Below, in pieces: positions 14,501 to 29,500 of a DNA stretch of 64,000 bases. The stretch is from Meghimatium bilineatum (taxonomy: Eukaryota > Mollusca > Gastropoda > Stylommatophora > Philomycidae): contig CM067299.1 in the NCBI GenBank assembly GCA_034231615.1, forward strand, positions 12,949,863 to 13,013,862, given 5' to 3'. The notes beneath the pieces are model-generated. The model made no database searches. It saw only the letters and a list, made by a program, of their open reading frames with translations, and was not told the DNA's origin. The position numbers and the translations under genes are program-made. Positions within the stretch are counted from its first letter, which is position 1. Every line of letters starts with the position of its first letter.

Positions 14501-17500
14501 CATGAAAGAAGGAAATGTAGAGATTGGGACAATGATAAATCAAAGCTGTCCAATTCAAAACTATGAGACTGTTCTTTTAGCAGAAAGTGAACATGAACTA
14601 TAATAACTAATATATCAAGTCAATAAAAATAGGAAAGAATATGGACTGGATATAAATAACCAAAAACCAAAAACCACGATAATCAGCACAGACACAGATG
14701 AACAAGATCTAAACATAAACATACACGGAGAGAAGCTACAACAAGTAAAACATTATCAATATCTTGGGCACATAGTAAAAAATGAAGGCAGATGTGAAAC
14801 AGAAGTTAAAAAGAACAGGAATGGCTAAAAGTACATTCAATGACATGAGGAAAATAGTAATATCTAAACAAATTACAAACAAGTTAAAAATGAGAATTAT
14901 AAAATGCTACATCTATTCTATATTAATGTATGACTCAGAAACATGGACACTAAACAAACAATTATAAGACATAATTGATGCCTTTGAAGTAAGGGAAATA
15001 AAATGAACAGGGATAATATCATGGAAAGAGAATAAAACAAGAGGTTCTAAAAACACTTAATATGAAGAAAGAATTAACTAAGAGAAATAAAGATCAGGCA
15101 AATAAAATACTTTAGACACATTAAAAGACATGACACCTTATTGAAGACCTTACTTGAGTGTAAAGTCAAATGGAGGCGAGCAAGAGATAGGCAGAGATAC
15201 ACGTGGGAGAGTAACATTACAAGATAGGCAGGTTACAGTCTAGCAGAGTGCACTACAAAAACAAGATACAGGGGATGTTGGAGGTCTGTTGGAGCCAGCC
15301 TTTGTAGAGAAGACGGCATTTGATGATGATGAAATCAAACCTAGAATGAATGCTGAAAATTCTGGAGATGATGATATCTTTGTGTTCACCAATGAACCTG
15401 TGCGTCATAGTGAGAAGACTGACTAGGTTACAGCTAGCTCTCGTAATATATTACATATTGCCGACGAAAGGGGAGCATTCGGAACTACTACATCCAGTAC
15501 GAGGATGGAAGTCGAGGATGTTATTGATGTCCTTAAGTGTCTCCCTAGAACCGCATTCACTAAAGCAGTTATTGAGTCAATGCTGCGAAAGATTCAAAGT
15601 GGTTAGTGTCGGTATGAATGGGCGGCATCTCTAGCTATATCCAACATTCGGGGTAAAAACATGGATCTACTGTCCAGGAAACGCCGGTGTTTGCGGTAAT
15701 TAAAGAGAGACAGGCATGTACCCAAGACACCAGTAGATAGGGAGTTGAAAATGAATAAGGGGATGTGCCGAAACTGACAAACCATTCTTGGATGCGGACA
15801 ACGAAAGTGACAAAACATCGAGGGTAAGATTTGAGATATTCGATATGAAATGTGGAAAAAGTAGTACTAGACATCTGCGCGACATTATGAGAAGCGTGGG
15901 TGACTAGCGAGTCACGGAAACCATCAATATGCATGTGCTTCGTCATCTGCTAGAGAAAACGGAGTGCCCATGGCTCTCCCCAGAGTACAATGATGTTGAT
16001 TTATAACAAAAAAACTGTGTATAAATAGAAAGTTGCGATTGTTTGGCCATACACCGAGACAAAACAGCATCGAAAAATTAACAATGGAAGGTATGGTTCC
16101 AGTAAGCAGGGGTAAAGGCCACCCTAGACGATGGAAAAGAGATATCTCGAATAGTTTAAACATGACATTCGCTGCAGCATGCCAACTCGCACAGTATCGT
16201 GAGGAGTTAAGATCATTAAGAAGTCTACGTTCTGGAAAGAATGTCACCTAATATTTATGCAGAATAAACAACACGGACAGATTAATATTGCGCATAAACA
16301 ATACAGAAAAAACAATAGCAACTGGCATAGAGGCGCTTAGCAAGGGGAAAAAATACCCACTGCCCTATATGTCATCTTTGGCCAAAGAGGAACTAACTAA
16401 ACTCGAGACTGAGGAGACTTTTGGAGATAAAGCCGATGTTGTTCCATCCCATAGAGTGTCAAATTGACACAGGAAACCTTGCTGAAGGATTATCTGACCG
16501 AATCACCGTCAAGTTATGCTCCATAAGACAGCGCATTCTTGTTCTTCGGACCATATCCTGCAAATCTATAGGAGTTTGAGAATGAACGATGAAGAATAAG
16601 GACAATACAAATATACAAATTGCATCACGTCTGTTCTGAAAGCAATGACAAACTAATAAAGGTATTATATTGCCTAGAAAATCACTACAGCCGAAAATGT
16701 TGGGTTGATGGTTATGTCCGAGATGGTTATGTTACCAAATTTTTTTTAACAGGTTCTTATTTATTTCTATTCGATTTATTTATTTGTATTATGCGCCCAC
16801 GACTGATAGTTGGACGTGTGTGCATGAAGTGTATTGGTGGGTGTATTATGTATGTACGAATGTATGTGCGGGAGTGTGTATGTATGTGTGTCAATGAGAA
16901 TATGTATGTGCATGCATGTGTGAATGTATGTGTGTGTGCATGTATGTATATATGTATGTATGTATATGCATGTATGTGGGTATATGTGTGTATAAATACG
17001 CGCCAAGAGAAACGTTTATGATATAACTTCAAGACTTAGTGCTTTTTTTTATTTTTTCGAGAAAATTGAGGTGGTGAAAAGTGAACACCCGTGATAGTTT
17101 ACAAAACTTTCTTAAATAACTAGTGTTTCTAGTTATTAGCAAAACTGCATTACCCCGTTTCAAGTGTTGCCCGTTTCAAGGATTTCCGTTTTGCACAGTG
17201 AATAACATATAACAGTTTACAAATGTAGATGATAAGCTGTGAAATAATATGTGTGTTTCATTTATGTTTTTTAATGTTTATGCGTGAGATTAAATATGTG
17301 TAACGGGGAAAGAACTCATGTGCAACTTGTCCAGACACGATATCAGATTACCCTAGGTTAACTCATACGATGGTACTTGAAGTAGGGAAACAGACGAGAT
17401 ATATTAAATCATAGTGACTGTCGACGTGTCGACTAAAAACCTTCGTCAGGACAAACAAAGACAACAGTTAACAAATCTTACATATAGACACACATGGTTG

Positions 17501-20500
17501 TGATGGGAAGGAAAGAAAAGGGAAAAATGACAATAGTGAATGGACGACGGAAGAAGTAAAGATAGGACAGCATGAGAAGAAAGTGTGAAGAAAATATAGT
17601 GGTAAGTAAGGAGAGTGAAGTGCACCATGCTGCCTTATCTTTGCTTCTTCCGTCTACCATTTACTATTGTCCTTCTCCCATTTTCTTTCCTTCCTATCAT
17701 AACCATGTGTGTCTCTATGTAAGAAGTGTTTACTGTGGTCTTTATTTGTCCTGATGAAGGATTTTTAGTAGAAACGTCGTCTGTCACTATGTTTCGTTGT
17801 TAGGTTGTTTTATAACATATTTTGGTAATATATTGAAACACCAGTTCATAAAAAACGGCTGAAAAGTCGAAGAGGATTAACTTAATTGTATTCGGATTAG
17901 AAGAAGCCATGGCTGGATAATATCAAGACTGGTCAGGGAGTGAAGTTTCCAAATTCTTCAGGATGGTAGACGATAGTGATACGTCGAAATCGAGATCTTT
18001 TTGCGGCAAATGTGATAATATGAAAGACCCAGCCAGTTTATGGGTTTTGTTATTATTAATATCCCGGTTATCACTTATGGACATCGTTTTTTTTATTTGA
18101 AGAAGCACAATGATATCTGAGGGTACAACTCATAGTACGTAACATGTTAACACAGTAGCTTCATGTGGTAATCCCCAGGGATCTCTCTAATAAAACCACC
18201 AAAACACGTCGTAAACAAGACATCACTAGTGGTATTCGAACCCGCGACTTCTTAAGTAAAAAGAGAACGACTTAGCTAACATTTACACAATGGAGTACAC
18301 AGATGATTTACACAATTCCGCAAGAACAGTCCTGACTTGGTGTATATACATAAATAGATATTATATATAGGATAAATTTGATTGAACATTTAGGCACCAC
18401 TCAGTACATTTGTATATCTAAATGTGAAAATCACTGATAAAGACAATCAGCGTCAGTATTGAAGGATAAACCAGAAGAGTCGACAGGAGTGCACATTTGA
18501 CTTCGGACTCGGTAAAGGGTAACATTTATAAATACAGAAAACTGTATGAAAACTGTAAATTTATGAAATTATTATCTTGTATCCATTCCATACTTATATA
18601 TAATATACTAGTATTTCTTTCCTAGTTTGACTGTTGACTCGCGTATACGAGAGTTGCTGGATGGTAAGTTTCAAATGCCAGACAATTTTCGGACTTTTGA
18701 AACAACTTTTGCAGATGCAATGGCACATCGAACAGGGATTCCACCAAACAACTATTTGAGATTTGATCCAAAGCTCACCAGAGATACGTTGATTGAGTAA
18801 GTTTGAGTAGTAAGTAAGATATAAGTTAAGTGAGTTTCAACAGATATATATTAAGCGAATTCTAATACAAAGATATTCAGAGCCTTAGATACGTCTTCGT
18901 TAAAGGGTAATTTCCTAATTTTCATGGGTATTACTGACCATTGGCGATTATTTGGTGACAGTTTTAGGAAAACCATAAGAAGGTGAGAAGTTTACTCCCT
19001 TTTTGGCTTCCTTCCTAGCACTAAATGTAATGTTAAGGTTGCCTAGATAAAAGGAAAAACCTTTGTCGCCTCCTTTTCTTGTCATTAAATGTGCTGACAT
19101 AAGCTTTCTCCCTGAAATTTGATGTAGTCATTCCCTTTTCTATCGCAGCATAGCTTTGTGGTTTACAACTTTGCATCAATGTCTATTATTTTTTTCCACA
19201 TCAGCAGCCTGTACTTACATACAGTATATATACAGTATATACAGTATACACATTAAATCAACCTGATAAACTAGTAAAAATATTGTTGAGGGCCAGATTT
19301 GATCTTTGGACCGCCTTTCGCATACCCCTGTTGTATTCTTAAATATGTTTGTGTGAGAAAGTTACTATAAAAGTATGAACAGTATATAACACTAAGATAT
19401 GTGTATTTATTTTCTGAAACAATTTAGTTTAATTACTATATTACTTAACATGTTTGTACATAAAGTAGATTGCAATACTAAAACACTACATGTTGCTATC
19501 TCTGTTTACAGACGCTTACATCTTCTGCAGGCTCCTAAACAATTCAGAGTAAAGTACTACTATAGTAACATCGTATATGGACTTGTGACATGGTTGTCTG
19601 AAGTTATTGGTGGACAAAGATGGGAAAATCTGATCATAAAGCATTTGTTTGAACCTCTAGAAATGAATTCCTCTACCTTTGCTACTGTTGTTGACTTTGA
19701 TAGTCCTGATATCGCTGTTGGCTATGAGAAAAATAATGGAACGTATACTAAAGTGCCTCCAAAATTTTCAAAGTATGTTTTATTGTTGTTTTTGTTGTGA
19801 TGTTTTCCACTAATCAGTCACAAAATGTTATGTTTGTATTAAAAAGCTCAGATGTAAATGGTCATTCAATCAATCAATAAACCCGTAACCCTTCAGGGTC
19901 GTAGGGGTACCACATTGGATGCCTCAGCACACGGAGTCCTCCAGCGAATGGTCATTAGTTGCCATTGACTCAGAGCAAAATGGGATCTAGTTTTCCTGTG
20001 ATAATCTTTTCTTTTGTGAATATACCCATTAAAAAATATTAAACGTCTTGAGACGTTCTTGTGCGATCAATTTACGTTCAACATTCTACACGGGTTGGTG
20101 AGTTGTCTATAAACGACACATACACGGGTAGGTGAGTTGTCTATAAACGACACATACACGGGTAGGTGAGTTGTCTATAAACGACACATACACGGGTAGG
20201 TGAGTTGTCTATAAACGACACATACACGGGTAGGTGAGTTGTCTATAAACGACACATACACGGGTAGGTGAGTTGTCTATAAACGACACATACACGGGTA
20301 GGTGAGTTGTCTATAAACGACACATACACGGGTATGTGAGTTGTCTATAAACGACACATACACGGGTAGGTGAGTTGTCTATAAACGACACATACACGGG
20401 TAGGTGAGTTGTCTATAAACGACACATACACGGGTAGGTGAGTTGCCTATAAACGACACATACACGGGTAGGTGAGTTGTCTATAAACGACACATACACG

Positions 20501-23500
20501 GGTAGGTGAGTTGTCTATAAACGAAACATACACGAGTAGGTGAGTTGCCTATAAACGACACATACACGGGTAGGTGAGTTGTCTATAAACGACATATACA
20601 CGTGTAGGTGAGTTGTCTATAAACGACACATACACGGGTAGATGAGTTGTCTATAAACGACACATACACGGGTAGGTGAGTTGTCTATAAACGACACATA
20701 CACGGGTAGATGAGTTGTCTATAAACGACACATACACGTGTAGGTGAGTTGTCTATAAACGACACATACACGTGTAGGTGAGTTGTCTATAAACGACACA
20801 TACACGGGTAGGTGAGTTGTCTATAAACGACACATACACGGGTAGGTGAGTTGTCTATAAACGACACATACACGGGTAGATGAGTTGTCTATAAACGACA
20901 CATACACGGGTAGGTGAGTTGTCTATAAGCGACACATACACGTGTAGGTGAGTTGTCTATAAACGACACATACACGGGTAGGTGAGTTGTCTATAAACGA
21001 CACATACACGTGTAGGTGAGTTGTCTATAAACGACACATACACGGGTTGGTGAGTTGTCTATAAACGACACATACTTAAACATCAGCAACAGCTTATTAA
21101 ATTGGCCCAGGAGAAATAATAAATTCTCACAAAATTACATCCATAACGTGTTTGAAAGTGGCTGGAACAGACTTAAAAACATATTACATCTATGACGTGT
21201 TTAAAAGTGACTGGAACAGAGCTAGGTAAGTAGTTAATGAGTTTGCCTCTCTTTTGGAGAGGCGTGCCTCTTTTCAACCAGCGTACAAAGTCCAATTAGG
21301 TTATATCAGGACACACTACCATAAAATATTGGAGGTAACAAAGACCCCGTGTATCTTAATAATCTGGAACAGAGCTACAAACAAATTACATTTATAACGT
21401 GTTTAAAAGTAACTGGAACAGAATTATAAACAAATTACACCTAATACCATGTTTGAAAGTGGCTGGAATAGAGTTACAAACAACTAGTCCAAATATTCTG
21501 CTCCTGCAGATAAATGAGATTTAAAATGTTTCAGTCTGAACAAAGAAAATTGATCACAGTTAAGCTTACATACGTTATGAGTGCTGCTGGACACTACCCC
21601 CACCTTTATTCATGTAATTTACAAATATCACTATCTTATCTTGAGAGAGTTGTCCTGTGATACATTTATATTACATGCCATTAACATTACTGCATTTCTG
21701 TTCATTGAGAAGGAAAGTCCACAATTTACATCAGCAATTACTTATCAATTTTTTTCTGCCGAATTCGGCTGTGTCAGGCCATTGGCGCAAATATAACGGC
21801 GATACAACGCAATTCCATTTTCTGGACTAAACCCTGCTGGAAATCAGGTAGGACCATTGTACTGCTTCAAGAGAGATCCAGTGGGAGTTTGAGAATGAAC
21901 GCTGAAGAAGAAGTTTATCAATTTTGACCCGCTTTCCCGGATGTCTATAACTTGTTTAGAATTCAGGGAGACACCTGCTTAATTATGTTCAAACAAAATG
22001 TAACCCAAATCAAACTAAAAGAATTTTTTTATAAAAAACACGAATATACTCAGTTTGTTTCACACTGTTCGAGAAAAAGATCAAATTCAATAAATTTCAT
22101 TGGTGTATACAAACTGTATTGTTTACGTCAACTTTTGTTAGAATCACTGATAAAGACGCCCGCGTGTTTCCGAGGTCGGAAAGGGGAGCAAAGAATAGCA
22201 ACACTGTTTACCTTCCATGCATGCCGTACGAGACGACTAAGGAGGTTATGGGATGGAGTTGACTGTCCCATCCCATATAGGGTCAGTGACCCAAAGCCAT
22301 GCTGAAGTCGGATGTGTCAGGCCGAAAGGCGCAGATATCGCAGCCGTGCTGTAAACCATGACACGACGCATTCCGTTCTCCGACTACATCCTGTTGATCT
22401 GCAGGAGTTTGAGAACGAATGCAGAAGAAGAAGAAGAAGACTGATAAAGACAAAAATAGATTTTTCGTGTGACAATTGTTATCATGTGTATTGTGCTATC
22501 TAATTTGACTACTTCTATCATGTGTATTGTGCTATCTAATTTGAATATTTCTATCATGTGTATTGTGCTATCTAATTTGACTACTTCTATCATGTGTATT
22601 GTGCTATCTAATTTGACTACTTCTATCATGTGTATTGTGCTATCTAATTTGACTACTTCTATCATGTGTATATCTTACTTCCTTAGATTTTGACTACTTT
22701 ATCGTGTGTTTTGTACTATTTTACTTCATATAATGTGACTACTTTATCATCTACGTTGTACTATTTTGCTTCATATTCTGTGACTACTTCTATCATGTTT
22801 ATTGTACTATCTTATTTCCATATACTTTGAGTACTTTTATCGTGAGTATTGTACTATTTTACGTCCATAGATTTTGACTACTTCTATCATGTGTATTGTA
22901 ATATCTTACTTCCATAGACTGTGGTCTCAACTGGCAGGATCTGGTTCAGTAATGAGCAATGCAGAAGATATGACGAAGTGGATGAATTTTCATCTCAGTA
23001 AAGGTCAAAATCTTAGAGGTCAGCAGATTCTGTCATCAGATATCCTTGTAGAAGTACATAAACCTCGTTTTGTGGTACCAGTATCATCAGATAAGAATAT
23101 TTATGTTCCGGAGTTTCCCATTACCTCAAGTGGAGAGATATATGCTCATGGCTTTGTTCGAGGTTTCTATAGAGGTAATCTTTGGTATGTTCTCCTTAAA
23201 CGTAAATAAGATAACATTAAACAAAATAAGATAGTCATACGTTAATTGGTAAATTAGAAAAGAAAAGTACACACGATATAGGCATATTATTAAAAATAAT
23301 AACTTTTGTAAATTTTGTTTCTTGCACAATTTTCCCTGAACATTTTGTTTCGTACACAATTTTCCCTGCACATTTTGTAAACAACACTGCAGGTATAGAC
23401 TTTATTAGCAAACGATGGAGTTTTTTTGCCCATTTTGTTTCATGCATGTTTTTCCCTTCATATGTTGTTTCCTTTATCAGTGCTAGCTTAAAGTGTTTGC

Positions 23501-26500
23501 CAAAATACCCCTTGCCAAGATCTGAAAGGGAAGTACAGAATAGCAACGTTGCTTCTTCTTCAGCGTTCATTATCAAACTCTCGCTGGTCTCTTGTAGCAG
23601 GGCAATGGTTTTACAAAATTTCCAGTAGAATGTAGTCCAGATAATGGAAATACGCTGTGCTGCCGTTTTATTTGCGCCAATGGCTCGACACATGGCTTCG
23701 GCGGTGGAATTTAATTGATAACACTGATTTTTACAAAATGTGGTCCAATACTATGATGTTCAAGGGAAACGAAATAGTGGAAGACCCAAAATTACTATAA
23801 AAAGCACCATATTTAAAGAATGAGAAATAATAGGTTGAAAGTCTATACAGGACATAAAATAACTCAAATTAAAGAATACTTCAAGGTTGCCAATGATGAT
23901 CATCACCTCTTACATCAATCTCTAGACAATACAATAGGAAGGCGTATCAAGAGAGGAAGGTCTTGGATGAAAGAAGAAGTCTTCCCTACTCAGAGTTGGT
24001 GAGCCGGAGGACATGAGAAGAGGCAGTAAATGGGTGACATTTGACAAAGAGAAAAAGTTATTGACAACAGTTGTGATACAGATGAGGAGCGAGTGCCGCG
24101 ACAGGGCTTCCAACAGAACAGAGGGAATGATCCAAGAACTCATACTGCAGCACTCGAAGCCACACGATACAATAATTTACACAGATGGCTCAGTAACACA
24201 AGAAGCAAACAGGTGTGGTTTGGGTTTCCTGGCCTACTAAAATGGCACGAAATTAGCTGAAAAGGCAGCTGCGTATCCCACTACAACATCGAGTATGAGA
24301 ATAGAAATAGAAGTGGTGACAGAAGCTCTCACTTGGCTGACAACGCAACCACCAATAGACTCAGTGATTCTATCAGACTCTCAAAGTATGCTGTGCAAAA
24401 TAGAATAGTGTATGATCAGAACGCACAGACATTACATGGTTCTACTGTCCACGTCATGTTATGGTCAGGGGAAACGACAGAGCCGATGTGTTGGCTGGTA
24501 AAGCATTGGTCAACGGCACCGAGATAAGAAGAGACATGATTAAATTGATTAGAGAAGTTATGGATACCCTACAAGAAGACGAGGAGGAAGTCGAACGAGA
24601 CAATATACATATTCAGAGAATGGTAGAAATGGGAGTGACTAGAGGCGATGGAAGAAAGTGCTCCCTCTCTGGAAAGATCAGAAGAACGCGTAATCAGCAA
24701 CTGACTTTGAGACAGAGCTTATACACTTTTAGATGGTTACGGAAAGACAAACAGAGCATATATGGGAATGCCTATAGTGCTGTGATGCTTGTTCCTAATC
24801 AAGAATCAAGAACACGAACTAAAAGTACAGGTAGCGGACTGCAACGCATGGAGAATCTAAATCTCTGCCCTATGTGCCTCCTGTGGAACGAAAGGAAAAG
24901 CCAAATATGATGCATTTAACACTTTACATACCAATGTTATCTGACTGTTACCAGTGCCTAAAAGAGAGTAATGAATAGCGCCACTGTACCTGCCGCACAC
25001 GTCGTAAGAGGGGACTAAGGAGTTTTGGGGGTGGAGTTGGTTGTCCCATCCCAATGTGGGTGAAAGTGACACAAAAGCGATGCTGAAATGAAATATCGGG
25101 CTGAAAGTCGTAGTTATCGCAACCAAACACGCTATAAACCATGATAGAATGCATACCTTTCTCCGTACTACATCTTACAAATATGCAGCAGTTTGAGAAC
25201 AAAGTCAGAAGAAGAAAACAACGAATGTCATCATATAATACTTAAAAACATATCCGGTATCAAATATCATTATATATTTATGTTTGTTCTAAATAGGATA
25301 CGAGCACCTGTCACACAGTGGCTCCACACAAGGCTACAGAGCCTATATATCACTGCTACCCACACAGAAGATTGGTGTGTTTATCGCAATGTCTGGTGAG
25401 GACATCAATTTTGTACACCGTCTGCCTCTGGTCATGTACCTTTTGGATAGAGCTTTAGGCCTTGAGTCATGGCTGAATGTCACGACTATTTGTTCTTATC
25501 CTGAGCCATGGGTCGCAAAACCGAAGGCATCAAGCACTCCAGCATTTGATGTCAACATGAAATCTCAACACGCCTTCCATCATTATGAGGTCAGTATAGA
25601 GAAATATAGCACGTCTGTTCTTAACACTCGTTATAATGGTTGGTTTTTTAACATTTTTTATGACATTCCTACTGGAAAGTGGGAAATTAGAGGCAACAGA
25701 GATATGGTTCTACAGAAGAATGCTGAGAATACAATGGGCTGCAGAAAAACTAATGTAGAGGTGTTGAAAGAGTCAAATGCGAAACGGACCTTAATCAACA
25801 ATATAAGAAAAAGGCAATCTTCTTTTTTTGGCCACTTTATGAGACAGGCAGGTTTAGAGAACATAGTCACAACAGGCAAATTGAAGGCAACAGAGACAGA
25901 GGGCGACAACATGAGAAAATGTTATACAGTTTGACAACCTGGGACGGCAAGGAAACAACAACGACCTTGATACATAAAACTGTGGACAGATAGCTATGGA
26001 GAGCCATGACTGCCTACGCTAGCCGGCATGGCACCTGATGATGATGACATTCCTCGTACATTTTAATTACTTATTCCATATGGTCTATATTGTTTATTTC
26101 ATGCTATAAATATTGACAGAAGATACATTATTGTTATAAATATTTACATGCAAGGGGCTATCTCTCGCTATTCCCATGGTTTGCAAATAGCCAACCCTAA
26201 AATCAACTTCATTGTACATCTAGTAAGAGGCTGTTTTGAGGCACGCGTGAAACACTTGGTCAGCACTTTAAGGATCAACTCTGGCTTTGTAGAGTGAGAT
26301 TGAATGAAAATCAGTTGCACAAAAAAAAAAACAATATAAAACTGTCACAACACAATGCACGACAATGACTGGCCTGGAAAGCAAGTTTACCAGGTTCAGT
26401 TTGCTCACGATAGTGAGAGATCCTCAAGAGAAAGCAAGTAGAATATATTTATTATTTATAATATTTTCAGTGAAGACAGAAAAACACTACAGAGTGGTTC

Positions 26501-29500
26501 ACTAACTTTTTTAGCCCGTACCCCTTGCCGATTTTTGTATTTTCCATAGACCTGCCAAATATTGAATTTACCAAAATACATATTCACTTTAAATGTGTTC
26601 TTGACAGCTAACACAGGGCTGCTCACCCTTGATTAGGTTTTTTTGTGTTGAGTGGACAATTGTAAAATAAAACAAAAGAAAGAACATGTACAATTTTTAT
26701 TCATATCTTTATTGAATATACACAAAATACAAGTAAATATGTGGATTTTGAATGAAACAAATCAGAACCTAGTAAAATTCGTAAACAAAATTAATACATA
26801 TATAATGGTGCTAATTAACTCTTTCAAGACTTGTTTCTTTTTTTAGTTTTGGACAAAATTAATTTTCCGTGGCAGAAAAATATCAACACGTTTTCATAGC
26901 TTGAACACGCTTTGCCATAATATTGATAAATAGTGTGCATATTGTAAAATATGCACACCAAGTTGAACATGCAAAAGCAGCATTCCAGAAGATGAGGAAC
27001 ATCGTGTGTAATAATTCATTATCAATAGAAGTAAGAAAGAACATACTAAAATGTTACATAGAGCCCATACTGTTATATGGTAGTGAAGCATGGACAATTG
27101 TCAATACTGGAAGAAAACATCTGGAGGCCACAGAGATGTGTTTTATAGAAGAATGTTGAAAATATCATGGACAGCTAAAAAGAGTAATGCTATAATTCTA
27201 CAACTGATCAACTCAAATAGAGGAACTTATTAACTGTATTAGAAGACGACAATCACAGTTCCTGTGTCATGTCATGAGAAGAGGTGGGTTGGAGAACATC
27301 ATAACAACTGGAAAGATTGAGGGTAAGAGAGACAGAGGAAGACAACGTGAGAAAATGTGGGATGTTTGAAAGCCTGACATAATACAGAATCATCAGAAAC
27401 TATATTTAAATGTATAACAGACAGATGACTGTGGAGAGACATGATCGCCTAAGCCGGAAGGCATGGTACTGGAATGAATGAATATTTTATATCATTGGAA
27501 AGGAAAATAGTTAGGACTACAGGAAATCAACATATCAGTAAAATGTTGAAAAATTGTTTGTTGTCCATAATTATACTAATTTAGTTATTAAACTGTTTAA
27601 AAACAATTTTTCAAAAATTTGCAAAATAAAATAATTATTAGCTTATAATTGTTTTAATACAAATATTGCTAATTTTTCACAATTTGTTTTTTTACTTACT
27701 TAATTTGTACCTATTGGGTAAAACACATCCCCATGAAGATTTTTTTTACTTCTACTAAGTTTGAGATGAAATAGGTAAATATCTCCTGAAATAGTTGTGT
27801 CATCACTGTTATTTGATGTTTTAGGAGCGTTGACAGCTCCTGTATACTTGACCAGCTTAAAAAGTACCTAGACCTAATCCAAGCCTCTTTGATGGTTTTT
27901 TTAAAATTTGTTGAGCCGATTGCAATTATAATTATAATTTCTACTGCAATCTTCTATCTCTGAATAGGCTATAAATAAGAACAATAGCGTGTTTTACACT
28001 GTGTCCAGAAGGAGTTGCCATTATTTCTCAAAATAAACAACAGAGTAAAAACAATCAGTTTATAAAGACATAAATTATCAACGTGGAAGTGAAAGTAATC
28101 TCGCATGTAGCAGTAAAGAATTGAGTGAACATAAAAATGCTCATTAGCAAACCACGATGTACTTACTGATCAAGTTATTATTGATTGAAAACAAAACAGA
28201 CGTATCAGTTTTTTGTCCCGTAGAGCAATATTTTTTTTTTAATATTTAATTACTACGTATTTTTTTGTGTTCATGGGTGCAGTGAGGTTTTTTGGCATCT
28301 CTAAAAGACAAAAATACTTCGTCTCAACCATGGATTAAATCAGGGACCTCATAGTTCTGAGGCGTTCTAGCGATGCGTCCACGAGCTGCGCCGATATTAA
28401 ATAGACAATATATCGGCGATTGGCCGGAGAGAGTTAATGAGATGATTTAACCTGATGTTCTGATAGCAATTGTTAAATATTTGGCTTCAAATTAGTGAGG
28501 TATAGTGAGGTGAGAATACTCTAAGAATGAAGTTGGTCAGTACTTCTGATTGGTTGTTGGACGCAGAACGCATTATAATCGATTATTAAGTGCTCAATAA
28601 TATTGTTGTTAAATTTCATTTTACATCATTTGAACCAATTTTTATAGAATAAGTAATTATTAAAAACCATTTGTTGGATCATCCTCTAGGACATCCTACA
28701 AGACAGCTTCAAAGTCAATTAACTCAACAACATTATGTTATAGACATGTTTGGGCATGGTACAATGTCACAGTGTCTCTCTTTCGTTCCTGTACAGGGTA
28801 TCTATAAAGTTGCTGTTTACTGAATTTGAAAAGATATATGTCCGCAATTATCAATATCGTGGACACATAGTCACAAATGACGGGAGATATGAAACAGAAG
28901 TTAAAAGGAGAATATGAATGGTTAAAAGTACCTACAATGACAAGAGGGAAATAGTAACATCTAAACAAATTACAAACAAGTTTAAAATGAGAATTATAAA
29001 ATGCTGCATCTACTATATATTAATGTATGGCTCAGAAACATGGACACTAAATAAACAATTAGAAGACAAAATTGATGCCTTTGAGATGTGGGCATATAGA
29101 AGAGTAGGGAGAACATCATGGAAAGAGAAGAAAACAAATAAAGAGATTCTAAAACACTTAATGTGAAGAAAGAATTATTAAGAGAAATAAAGATCAGGCA
29201 AATAAAATATTTTGGACACATTAGAAGGCATGACACCTTATTGAAGACCTTACTTGAGGGTAAAGTCAAAGGGAAACGAGCAAGAGGTAGACAGAGATAC
29301 AAGTGGGAGAGTAACATCACAAGATGGACAGGTTTCAGTCTAGCAGAGTGCACCACCAAAACAATAAACAGGGGATGTTGAAGGTCTGTTGCAACAAAAC
29401 TTCGTTGCGGAGACGGCACTTAATATGATGTCCTCAATATGACGTCATTGAAAGTTGTGTATTTCCATAGCCAATTGCACAGCTTGACTCAGCAAATTGT

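Noticed and set aside
16757..17032. His/Thr-rich minus-strand frames
   Set aside because: Translation of a TGTA/TGTG simple repeat.
17751..17785. Hammerhead ribozyme
   Set aside because: CTGATGA and GAAAC are present, but stem II pairs poorly and no stem III or cleavage site could be drawn; kept only as a question in the findings.
19399..19800. Single 133-codon gene from the ATG at 19399
   Set aside because: The frame enters exon 4 from the intron by chance; the acceptor at 19510-19511 and family homology mark the real exon start.
20087..21075. Regular array reminiscent of a CRISPR locus
   Set aside because: The 34-bp units are contiguous with no unique spacers and sit in an intron of a eukaryotic gene; it is a minisatellite.
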